From Thiofilum sp. (GTDB lineage: Bacteria; Pseudomonadota; Gammaproteobacteria; Thiotrichales; Thiotrichaceae), in the NCBI RefSeq assembly GCF_016711335.1, contig NZ_JADJTF010000001.1, forward strand, positions 3,951,837-4,015,836: a DNA stretch of 64,000 nt, written 5' to 3'. How positions within the stretch are numbered: the first letter of the stretch is position 1; the number at the start of each line of letters is the position of its first letter. The notes below the pieces were generated by a model. That model did not search any database and had not been told where the DNA came from. It was given only the letters and a program-made list of their open reading frames with translations. The position numbers and the translations under genes were made by a program. Shown piece by piece: positions 1 to 8,005 of the stretch.

Positions 1-230
1 AAAACATATCCATCAAAAGTTACTCTACTTATTAAACCACTAGTTTTATCCATCACTATAAAAGTATTTGTGCTTTTTTCATATACAACACCACCTACAG
101 CATCAAAATACCAAGGTTGTGCTATATTAGGCCATACCCTATCAAATTGGGTATAATCACCCGCATAAGCTAGCCTTATCAAAAACAGCACACTAAAAGA
201 GAAAATCTTTACATATGTATAAAATTTCAT
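1..230 (-). CDS. N-terminus of an exported beta-propeller protein (partial, runs off left edge)
   Basis: The first 76 codons of a minus-strand gene are present and the rest lies outside the window. The start is ATG at 228-230, preceded by a GAGG ribosome-binding site. Residues 1 to about 23 form a signal peptide ending in LAYAG. The mature start (DYTQF, VWPNIAQPWYF, FIVMDKTSGLISRV) closely matches the mature start of the 1648-residue caspase-like protein at 1147-6093 (EYVQF, MWPNLVQPLYF, FLVMDKSNGIITRL). It is therefore a tandem paralogue, at least in the propeller part. Whether it also carries caspase modules cannot be seen. Its position as the next gene downstream on the same strand suggests duplication of the whole locus. 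Confidence 0.75.
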   Translation of the reverse strand, partial: MKFYTYVKIFSFSVLFLIRLAYAGDYTQFDRVWPNIAQPWYFDAVGGVVYEKSTNTFIVMDKTSGLISRVTFDGYV

Positions 231-384
231 AGATAACCTCTATTCTTTATATAACCCCCCCTTTTTATTCAAATAAAGCTGCTAGGAGTAACTGCCTTTT
301 AAGACTAATTAATATTTATATAAACAAATATTAAATTATTAATTTTTGTTCAGCTAATTTTTATTAAACCTTGGCATGAGTAAA

Positions 385-1092
385 CTATCTTTTAATCACT
401 CCTAGAGTTTTCACAAGCAACCAAGCTAAGCCAACTAGTCCCCAAAGTCCATATCTAACCAAAGCACGAAAGACATCATGTTTTCTTAACCAATCAGCAA
501 AAGGAGGCGAATAACGATAATACTGTCGTACAAACCAAGTCCCCCAACGATTAGTCAAAAGATGCTGATCCCTAAAATTTGACAAAATCTTTACCTCCGG
601 TGCTAAAGCAGAACCGTAAGTAGCTGTAGCAATAAAACATCCTCCCCCACCACCACCCGAACTTGGAGTCGGAGTCGGAGTCGGAGTCGGAGTCGGAGTC
701 GGAGTCGGAGTCGGAGTCGGAGTCGGAGTCGGAGTCGGAGTCGGAGTCGGAGTCGGAGTCGGAGTCGGAGTCGGAGTCGGAGTCGGAGTCGGAGTCGGAG
801 TCGGAGTCGGAGTCGGAGTCGGAGTCGGAGTCGGAGTCGGAGTCGGAGTCGGAGTCGGAGTCGGAGTCGGAGTCGGAGTCACTGGCAAGGTTACGGTTTG
901 TCCCGTCAAAGGTAAATTGGTAGGCGATAAATCCTTGCCGGTCTCCTTTTCCTTTAGCACCATTCCTTCTATGTCTACACGGTAGGTCTTATCGGTAGTA
1001 GCCAATACCTTATTAGCCACATACATCACTAATAATGGAAAATACCTTCTACCTTTAAAATTGCGCATAAAGACTATCTCCAATTTTTCCAT
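385..1092 (-). CDS. CFI-box C-terminal domain protein with Thr-Pro repeat linker (likely detached C-terminus)
   Basis: The 235-residue product has three parts. A short N-terminus (about residues 1-70) has no signal peptide. A run of 36 Thr-Pro dipeptides follows. The C-terminal domain begins GGGGGGCFIATATYGS and continues with the pattern FRD..L....G..FV..YYRYSPP, ending in a hydrophobic helix (LWGLVGLAWLLV) and a basic tail. This matches the CFI-box C-terminal domain family, a module usually found at the end of large exported proteins. There is no convincing ribosome-binding site. Residues around PLLVMYV resemble the QQLIVNY at the end of the upstream 1648-residue protein. I infer that this is the severed C-terminus of that protein or a paralogue rather than an independent gene. 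Confidence 0.6.
   Translation of the reverse strand: MEKLEIVFMRNFKGRRYFPLLVMYVANKVLATTDKTYRVDIEGMVLKEKETGKDLSPTNLPLTGQTVTLPVTPTPTPTPTPTPTPTPTPTPTPTPTPTPTPTPTPTPTPTPTPTPTPTPTPTPTPTPTPTPTPTPTPTPTPTPSSGGGGGGCFIATATYGSALAPEVKILSNFRDQHLLTNRWGTWFVRQYYRYSPPFADWLRKHDVFRALVRYGLWGLVGLAWLLVKTLGVIKR
665..880. repeat. 36-copy perfect hexanucleotide tandem repeat
   Basis: GGAGTC is repeated 36 times without interruption on the plus strand over 216 bp. Read on the minus strand it encodes (Thr-Pro)36 inside the CFI-box protein. Because the unit is 6 bp, slippage would change linker length by two residues without breaking frame. The plus strand also reads as a long Ser-Glu repeat, which is a by-product of the repeat and not a gene. 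Confidence 0.95.
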
Positions 1093-1146
1093 CTAAAACT
1101 AAGGATTCTAAGTACTAGCCTAAAGAAGCCTTAGTAAAGTTACGAT

Positions 1147-4100
1147 TTATCTTTCATAGTTGACGATAAGTTGTTGAGTGCCCTTGCTTAGAGCATAAGG
1201 CTGAGCCAAGATAAAAGAGAGCGTGCCATTGTCCGCCTGATACGTCTGGGTCGCCCCTAACTGACTATCCTCTGCATCCACTTGCTGGTTCTGGTTGATA
1301 TCATGGTAGAGCTTTACCCCTTTCAGATCCGTGACTTCATGTCCAGACCCACTGCCTTTGATGCTCAGTTGGGAGAGAACAGCTTCTTGATCGGCTAGGT
1401 TGAGTTGTAAGGCTTGAACCACTAGAGCACCGGTATAGGTGATCGGGTACTCTGTCTTGAGTAGTTTGCCTACTTGAACAATAGGCACTTGTGTTTGGGG
1501 ATTGAGGGTCGGGTCATCAGGGTCAGTGGCATTTTTCACGGTCAACGTGAGGTCTTGGCTCAAGCTCTCTCCTGCTTTAGGATTGAGTTGTAGGGTCAAG
1601 GCTTGATAGCCACTGGCGTCGGCTATGAGGCTCGTGCTACCGGCTCGGAGTTTGAGTTCATAACGTCCGTCGGCTTGGGTGGTATATTGTTGGTTGTCGA
1701 GGGTATAGACCTTGACTCCAGCTAGGGGAGTACCTGCTTTATTACGAATAACGCCTTGGATGACGGCATCTTGTGGAGCGTTGGTGGGGTAGACGCTGAC
1801 CCAATAGCCATTAGCCAGATTGTTGTGGGTTGCCGTGCCCGGTGCAGGGCTGATTTGTAGGTAGTAGGTCTGTGTTCCTGTTTCAGGGGGTAACCAATAG
1901 GCTAGTTCTACACTGTCATGGGCCACACTGTCTAGGGTGTAGGGGTCGGGGTGGCTATTAGAGAGTAAGGCTAAGGGGTTGCCTTGGCTATCATATAAAT
2001 GAATGACCGCATCGACTGTCGAGTTGAGACTGTCTACTTTAAGAGTGTACTGACCTCGGCTTGGATCAGCCTCAAACCGAATGAAGTCCTGATCCTTCGA
2101 GTCATGGAAGTTATGCCATTGTCGATAGTGGGTCAGGCTACTGAGTGTGCTGGCAGTGCTACGGTCATTATCTCCTTTCACTTCATACGCATCCACACCG
2201 ACGGTTTGGGTGACGTAACTAGTGCGAGCTACCGAGATACGTTGGTGGGTATCCTTGGCATAGTAGTGGATGGTGTAGGTACCGGCTTGGGTAAAGAGGG
2301 AGGGGGTACTTTGCCAACGTCCATTGCCCACGTCACTTAAGGCTAGCTCTTGAGCCACACCGGTTTGATGGGTCAGGGAATCGTATTCAGGCGGGATGAT
2401 TTCGGCCCACACGGACTCAATAGGCGCTAGACTTACGATTTGATCGACCCATAAGGTGCTTTGGGTGGTGGTGGTCAGGGTGTCGCTGTCAGCAACCTGT
2501 CCAATGCTAGGTTCATCGGCGGCGAGGAGGATGTTTAAGCCTAGGGCGTAGTAGCGGGCTTGGGTACGGTCGTCTTTTTCATTGCTCTGGTTATTGCCAT
2601 TGCTATTGATTTGGGGGCTTTGGTAACGACGCATGGCGGCCTCTGCCCCATTAAAGGCGTCCGCTAGGGTAGCGCCTTGAGTGACTTTGCTCCAGAAGTA
2701 GCGGGAAAAGCTCAGATCGCCTTGGTTCAGTAGATAGTTATTTTCCCCTAAGGCACTACTGCTGATGAGGAGCCATCGCTTAGCCTCAGCGGCGGTAGAG
2801 GAAGAAACTGCACTTAATGCAGCCAACCCTGTACCCGAACCATTGCCCTCCAAAATCACGGTCAGTGTACCTTGAATGTTGGCTTGAGCTTGGTTTAACC
2901 ATTGGGTTAAGTCAGTTAAGCTGACCCGTTCGGTAGGATTGATGTAGTAATCCCCTGCGATAATATCACCGGCTAAATAGACCACTAGATCAGAAGTATC
3001 TGTAATGCTAGTGCTTTGAGTTAGCACAAACTCTAAACCTTCACGGCTACTGGCTCTATCCACCCCCACCGTACCGACATTACTCGCACTTTGATAGTCA
3101 ATGCTGGTGTCCGCATAACCTTGTCCTTTCAGTGCTCGATAGGCGTAGTCGGTTTGGGCTTGTAATGCTGGGGTAAGTTGTCCTGTACTATCAACACCCG
3201 TAACTAATACGGCTTTGCGACTTAAGGGACTAATGACGTTGAGGGTGGTGACTTGTGGGTAGGAGGTATTACCCGACTGGTCTTGGGCATAGACGGTGAT
3301 TTGGTAAGTACCGGGTTGTTCAAATCCGTCAAATTGACCTTGGTAGCTACCATCCGCCTGTAACGTGAGATCAAAGCGCGGCAAGTTTTGTACGGGAGTA
3401 CCTTTTTGAGTGAGGTTGGCATAGGGTGGAGTAATCATACCCCACACGCTTTGAATCGCTTGGTCATCCGCTACGTTATAGGCGGTAATGGTGGCGGTGG
3501 TTTCACCTTTGTTAACCGGACTGACAGAAATACGGTCAATGGTGGGGGCCGTTCCCGCATACACAATGCCATTACCAATGGCTTGTTGGGCCAAGTGGGT
3601 GTAGTCCTGAGGGGTATTGGTCAGACCATCGCCATTGCTATCGAGTTGTGGGGTTTGTTGGTTTAAAAACGCTTGGGTAATGCTGGTGTGCGTCGCTTGG
3701 AAGGCTTCTTCTATAGGTTTACCCGAAAAAACTTGGTTCCAAAACAGATGGGAGAAGGATATGGCATCTTGGAAGTAGGCATTTTCCCCAGCGCGGGTGC
3801 TAGTAATAACGGTACGCGGATAGGTACTGTTGGTTAAGAGGGGTTGGAAGGAACCCGACTCACACGCATCATAAATCACAGTGACTTTGCCTGGCATGAC
3901 CGCTTGGAGTTCAGTTAACCACTGGTTGAGTTCACTCGCCTGAAGCACTTCGCCTCCCCCCAGTTGGAAGGTGCCTGCCCCCCCGTGACCGATCATATAC
4001 AGGACGACATCTTCACCGTCTTTGGCCCACTCCGTCAGCGCAGCTTTGAGGTTAGCACGGGTGGGTAAGCCATCCACATCATCGGGCTTACCATTGCCGT

Positions 4101-6093
4101 CTAAATCTAATTGCGTATTGCGATTGAGGTACTGGATGTTTTCTTTGGTGTAGCCTTGATTGGCTAGCACCCAAAACGCATGGTTCGCATTCGCCTGCGA
4201 TTCGTCCCACAGTGCATTCCCAGACTCATCTCCTCCAACCACCAACACTGCTTTGCTTCGGTCGGGAACATCTTTAAAACTTAATACTTGTAAACGCATA
4301 TTATTTCTTTCAGTAATAATAGCTTCATGACTGTTAATAGTTATATTATTAACATCTGAATATTTTGAGTAATCAACGCCAAAACCACCCAGTTTTATTT
4401 CTTTTACTAATTTGTCCTCTCTAAACTCTAACAAATTGAAATCGCCGTCGATTAAAAATAATGCCCCATCAAAAGAGGTCATGTTTTGTATAGTCGCACC
4501 TTTTAAAATATATGCCAGACTAACTAAACCTTCATTACTCCAACTCATTTTCTTTACATCAACTGTACTATCCCCCTGACTGTAAGAAATATAAATCTCA
4601 TGCTCATTGTTTGATTTCGAAAAAACAATTAGGTTTTGGTAGCCGAGACTCAAAGAATCAGCACCTAATATTTCATACGTATTGGTAATAGTATTTACTT
4701 TATATAAGTTAGTTGAGGATGGAAAAAAATCAGAGGGAAGTAAAAATATATTCCCAAAATCATCAGAATCAATATATATTTTATATAACATTGTAGCTGG
4801 CTCAATGATATCATTTAAAGCGTAGCTCTTTTCGAAAAGCATATCTTCCAATGAAAAAATAGTCAGATAAACTTTTTTTAAGTTCTTGTTCTCAAGGCCA
4901 ACTATAACTTTTCCAGAAGAATTGAAAGAAACATCATAAACTTTTGCAATATTTTTTGTTTCAAAAAAACTATGGTTCGATATTATTTTAAAATCGCTAT
5001 CAAATATTGATATACTTTCATTGGAAACAACTATATATATTTTTCTTTTGTTATCATAAAAAGAAAACAATGGATAGCCAGTAGCATCATAAATATGTGA
5101 AATAGAGGCTCCAAACCTTACTTTGCTTTCATCATTTAAATTTACTTTGCTTATAAAAAGATTATTTTGATCAATTAAATATAGAGAGTTTTTATCGTCA
5201 AAAAAACCTGCCACCTGCCTATCCATATAAAGAGACGTATTATCCACATAATCATCTTCATTTTGAAAATCCTCTCGACTCTTAAAATATTTCCTTTTAT
5301 AAACTTCTTGACCGCTTTTATTATATTTATATAATATACCACTCGCTGTAATTGAGAAAACTAAATTACTACTATCATCCACGGAAATATTTGTTACCGG
5401 AGTAAGAAGTGCTATACCATTTGCATAGTATGGCATTTGCCATTCAACATATTTTTTATTAGCATATGTATAGTACCTTCCAGTTTCGGCTGAAACCAAA
5501 TAAAAATCATTGGTGCCATTTAAAAAAACCAAATCTGAGTACTCTTTTTCAAGTGATAATGAGTCTATATATTTTTCATTCTTAAAAAAATCTAATCTAT
5601 TTGAAAATAAAATTGCTAACAATCCTTCATTTGAAACTGCCACTGACAAAGGTATATCATCAAAACTTATCGTGCTTAGAAAATTTCCACTATAAGAAAA
5701 TATTTGAACCCTATAATTGAATGGGTCAGTTATATAAATATTTCCTTGAGCATCAATATCCATATTGTTTGCCAGTCCCTCAGAATAACTACCTGCGTAT
5801 GAGAAATGCCCATTTTCTTTTCCCTTCCCCCCCCACCTATTGATAATATTATTATTTGAAGACAGTCTTGTAATTATTCCATTTGACTTATCCATCACTA
5901 GAAATGTTCTACTAGTACTATCAAATATGGCTGCCCCAATTGAGTAAAAATATAAAGGCTGAACAAGGTTAGGCCACATTTTTTGAAACTGCACATACTC
6001 GCCCGCATATAAATTACTAAATATAAATAAACAGCTAAATAATAAAATTTTTAGCTTTAGCTTAATATGAAGCCAATAAAATCTGTGATTCAT
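1147..6093 (-). CDS. Exported beta-propeller protein with tandem caspase/C13-like modules
   Basis: This 1648-residue protein starts at an ATG preceded by AAAGG and has a signal peptide ending at about residue 30 (SNLYAG). About residues 30-605 are propeller-like, with an NHL-type segment (DAQGNIYITDPFNYRVQIF). A caspase/legumain-like module covers about 612-845, with catalytic His703 in IGHGG and Cys744 in YDACESG, and an Asp-rich Ca-binding-like stretch (DLDGNGKPDDVDG). An Ig-like beta-sandwich (850-955) follows. A second copy of caspase module plus sandwich (960-1310) has Asp1043 and Asn1084 at the His and Cys positions, so it is predicted inactive. A pre-peptidase-like domain (1320-1437), a carboxypeptidase-regulatory-like domain (1440-1525) and an acidic C-terminus with DINQNQQVDAEDS complete it. 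The propeller part is much more AT-rich than the rest. The usual C-terminal anchor appears to be missing (see 385-1092). Substrate unknown. Confidence 0.8.
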   Translation of the reverse strand: MNHRFYWLHIKLKLKILLFSCLFIFSNLYAGEYVQFQKMWPNLVQPLYFYSIGAAIFDSTSRTFLVMDKSNGIITRLSSNNNIINRWGGKGKENGHFSYAGSYSEGLANNMDIDAQGNIYITDPFNYRVQIFSYSGNFLSTISFDDIPLSVAVSNEGLLAILFSNRLDFFKNEKYIDSLSLEKEYSDLVFLNGTNDFYLVSAETGRYYTYANKKYVEWQMPYYANGIALLTPVTNISVDDSSNLVFSITASGILYKYNKSGQEVYKRKYFKSREDFQNEDDYVDNTSLYMDRQVAGFFDDKNSLYLIDQNNLFISKVNLNDESKVRFGASISHIYDATGYPLFSFYDNKRKIYIVVSNESISIFDSDFKIISNHSFFETKNIAKVYDVSFNSSGKVIVGLENKNLKKVYLTIFSLEDMLFEKSYALNDIIEPATMLYKIYIDSDDFGNIFLLPSDFFPSSTNLYKVNTITNTYEILGADSLSLGYQNLIVFSKSNNEHEIYISYSQGDSTVDVKKMSWSNEGLVSLAYILKGATIQNMTSFDGALFLIDGDFNLLEFREDKLVKEIKLGGFGVDYSKYSDVNNITINSHEAIITERNNMRLQVLSFKDVPDRSKAVLVVGGDESGNALWDESQANANHAFWVLANQGYTKENIQYLNRNTQLDLDGNGKPDDVDGLPTRANLKAALTEWAKDGEDVVLYMIGHGGAGTFQLGGGEVLQASELNQWLTELQAVMPGKVTVIYDACESGSFQPLLTNSTYPRTVITSTRAGENAYFQDAISFSHLFWNQVFSGKPIEEAFQATHTSITQAFLNQQTPQLDSNGDGLTNTPQDYTHLAQQAIGNGIVYAGTAPTIDRISVSPVNKGETTATITAYNVADDQAIQSVWGMITPPYANLTQKGTPVQNLPRFDLTLQADGSYQGQFDGFEQPGTYQITVYAQDQSGNTSYPQVTTLNVISPLSRKAVLVTGVDSTGQLTPALQAQTDYAYRALKGQGYADTSIDYQSASNVGTVGVDRASSREGLEFVLTQSTSITDTSDLVVYLAGDIIAGDYYINPTERVSLTDLTQWLNQAQANIQGTLTVILEGNGSGTGLAALSAVSSSTAAEAKRWLLISSSALGENNYLLNQGDLSFSRYFWSKVTQGATLADAFNGAEAAMRRYQSPQINSNGNNQSNEKDDRTQARYYALGLNILLAADEPSIGQVADSDTLTTTTQSTLWVDQIVSLAPIESVWAEIIPPEYDSLTHQTGVAQELALSDVGNGRWQSTPSLFTQAGTYTIHYYAKDTHQRISVARTSYVTQTVGVDAYEVKGDNDRSTASTLSSLTHYRQWHNFHDSKDQDFIRFEADPSRGQYTLKVDSLNSTVDAVIHLYDSQGNPLALLSNSHPDPYTLDSVAHDSVELAYWLPPETGTQTYYLQISPAPGTATHNNLANGYWVSVYPTNAPQDAVIQGVIRNKAGTPLAGVKVYTLDNQQYTTQADGRYELKLRAGSTSLIADASGYQALTLQLNPKAGESLSQDLTLTVKNATDPDDPTLNPQTQVPIVQVGKLLKTEYPITYTGALVVQALQLNLADQEAVLSQLSIKGSGSGHEVTDLKGVKLYHDINQNQQVDAEDSQLGATQTYQADNGTLSFILAQPYALSKGTQQLIVNYER

Positions 6094-6181
6094 ATATATG
6101 CCTTTAATATCATAACAGTATCAAAATAATACAGTAATTTAACAATTAAATCTAAAGCAAAGGATAAATAGAATAATTACC

Positions 6182-8005
6182 TTATCTAAACTGACAATCT
6201 ACTCCTTTTGATCTTTTTTCAATAGTTAAACTACTTTCCTCTTCAGCCACAGCTATAGAGCATGGTGGCTTTATTTCGTTAGCAAGAAAATCCAAGCGTA
6301 AAGTATTCAGCATATTATTTGGATTAACCTCATTAGCAATAAACACCTCACCATCCAATGCTTGAACAACACCTCTAGCCGTCGTAGTTGAGGTAGGATT
6401 ACGAAGCAAGGTGGACTGTAAATTAAGCTTTCCTCCTTGAGCACCTGTAGAATCCGCACTAATACGGCTCCTATCTAAAACCACTAACTCTACATTATCA
6501 AAATTAATATTCCCACCATTTCCAACACCTCCAGAAACAGAGGCTAATATTTTACTATTTTTTAAGTCAATCAGTTTGGCATTCTTTAAATTAATATTTC
6601 CACCGGTTGCAATATTAGCTTTCGATGAAATAAAGCTATCTTTTACTAGTACATTAGAGTTAGCTACAATATTAATATCTCCAGCATCACCATATCCATT
6701 ACCAGCAACAGCTATAGTAGCACCAGAATCTAAAATCAACTGATCAGTATTAATATTAACAGCCCCCCCCTTACCAATTGATCCCGACAAAGTATTAGAG
6801 GTAATCAGAGCAGAATCTTCACTAGCATCACCATCATTAAATATATCGCCATTTCCTTTGATTGATAAACTTGGTGTACTAATTGTAATGTTACCTGCAT
6901 TACCTGATGTATTACGATGAGCTACTGTACTAACAGTTCCATTAGAACTAATATTAAATGATTTTTCTGCCTTAATAGTAATATCGCCAGCATTACCACT
7001 ATTAAAGTAGGTATTAGAAGTAATAAAAGCATCATCAGCTAACAAGCCTAGCTGAGTATTAATATTTATTTTTCCAGCATGACCTGAGGTAAAGCTATTA
7101 GTGCTTAAACCACTACTTCCAGACATAGAATAACTATTGCTATTTATATTAATATTACCCGCATTACCTACTCCATGTGTATCACTACTAATCTGAGATT
7201 TGCTTGCTAAGTTAACCCTATCTGCCTGAAGATTAATATTACCTGCATTTTTAGTATCATAAGTACTAGTAGTTATACGAGCATTATCATATAAATTAAT
7301 AGTTGCACCCAAGTTTTTTTCCAACCTTAGAGTATCCTCAAAAAAATTGACATTATTATTTTTGGCACTACTGATTATATTAATACTCCCCCCACTAAGA
7401 CCATTTTTTCCTATATCACTTTGAGTAATATCAATATCACCACCAATGATATTTAAACTTTTGCTATTAGACACGTAAAAGTCATCTGCCTTAACTACTA
7501 TTTTTCCTAGTGGTTGCTCTGTTGAGAAACCAAAGGAAGCTAAAGGCGCAATAGTTAATGTGCTACTAGCCTTAGGATTAGTGTCAAAATAAGCACCATC
7601 ATTAAACTTTAGATAGTTAGCACTAGAAGCATAAAAAGAACCTTGTACATCTAGTTGTGCATTTTTTCCAAAAATAATTCCTTTGGGATTTATGAAAAAT
7701 AAATCAGCATTAGGTATATTTGATCTAATCAATCCATTAATGTTACTTACATTACTCCCTGTCACTCTACTAATAACATTACTTACAGAAGGAGAGCCTG
7801 AGAAATTTGCTATCTCTCCCGCATTTATGGAAAATTCACTAAAGCTATGAAATAAGTTCCCTCCCATTTGTGTACCTAGTGCTGCATCAATTTGATAGTT
7901 AGGCCCAATAAGAGAAGTGGCAGCTCCTAAGGTTCCATCCGTTATAATTTCAGCTTTCACAGTTAAACTAGTAGCTAAAATAATTATTACTGTTATTAAT
8001 CTCAT
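6182..8005 (-). CDS. TpsA-family filamentous haemagglutinin N-terminal domain exoprotein
   Basis: The product is a two-partner-secretion exoprotein. From the ATG at 8003-8005 it is 607 residues with a signal peptide of about 18 residues ending TVKA. The TPS/haemagglutination-activity domain covers about residues 20-250, recognised by SVSNVISRVTG, DLFFINPKGIIFGKNAQL and GSFYASSANYLKF. The rest is a beta-helix made of imperfect GNAGNINI-type repeats, ending in a short tail with a Cys pair (PCSIAV and VDCQFR). An in-frame TTG one codon upstream is possible, but the ATG overlaps the stop of the CHAT gene as TGATG, which suggests translational coupling. The protein should be exported by the TpsB encoded two genes upstream. 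It is short for a TpsA and has no recognisable toxin or adhesin C-terminus. Confidence 0.85.
   Translation of the reverse strand: MRLITVIIILATSLTVKAEIITDGTLGAATSLIGPNYQIDAALGTQMGGNLFHSFSEFSINAGEIANFSGSPSVSNVISRVTGSNVSNINGLIRSNIPNADLFFINPKGIIFGKNAQLDVQGSFYASSANYLKFNDGAYFDTNPKASSTLTIAPLASFGFSTEQPLGKIVVKADDFYVSNSKSLNIIGGDIDITQSDIGKNGLSGGSINIISSAKNNNVNFFEDTLRLEKNLGATINLYDNARITTSTYDTKNAGNINLQADRVNLASKSQISSDTHGVGNAGNININSNSYSMSGSSGLSTNSFTSGHAGKININTQLGLLADDAFITSNTYFNSGNAGDITIKAEKSFNISSNGTVSTVAHRNTSGNAGNITISTPSLSIKGNGDIFNDGDASEDSALITSNTLSGSIGKGGAVNINTDQLILDSGATIAVAGNGYGDAGDINIVANSNVLVKDSFISSKANIATGGNINLKNAKLIDLKNSKILASVSGGVGNGGNINFDNVELVVLDRSRISADSTGAQGGKLNLQSTLLRNPTSTTTARGVVQALDGEVFIANEVNPNNMLNTLRLDFLANEIKPPCSIAVAEEESSLTIEKRSKGVDCQFR

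Noticed and set aside
663..923. Plus-strand ORF coding for a long Ser-Glu repeat
   Set aside because: It is only the reverse reading of the Thr-Pro hexanucleotide repeat, with no ribosome-binding site or domain beyond the repeat.
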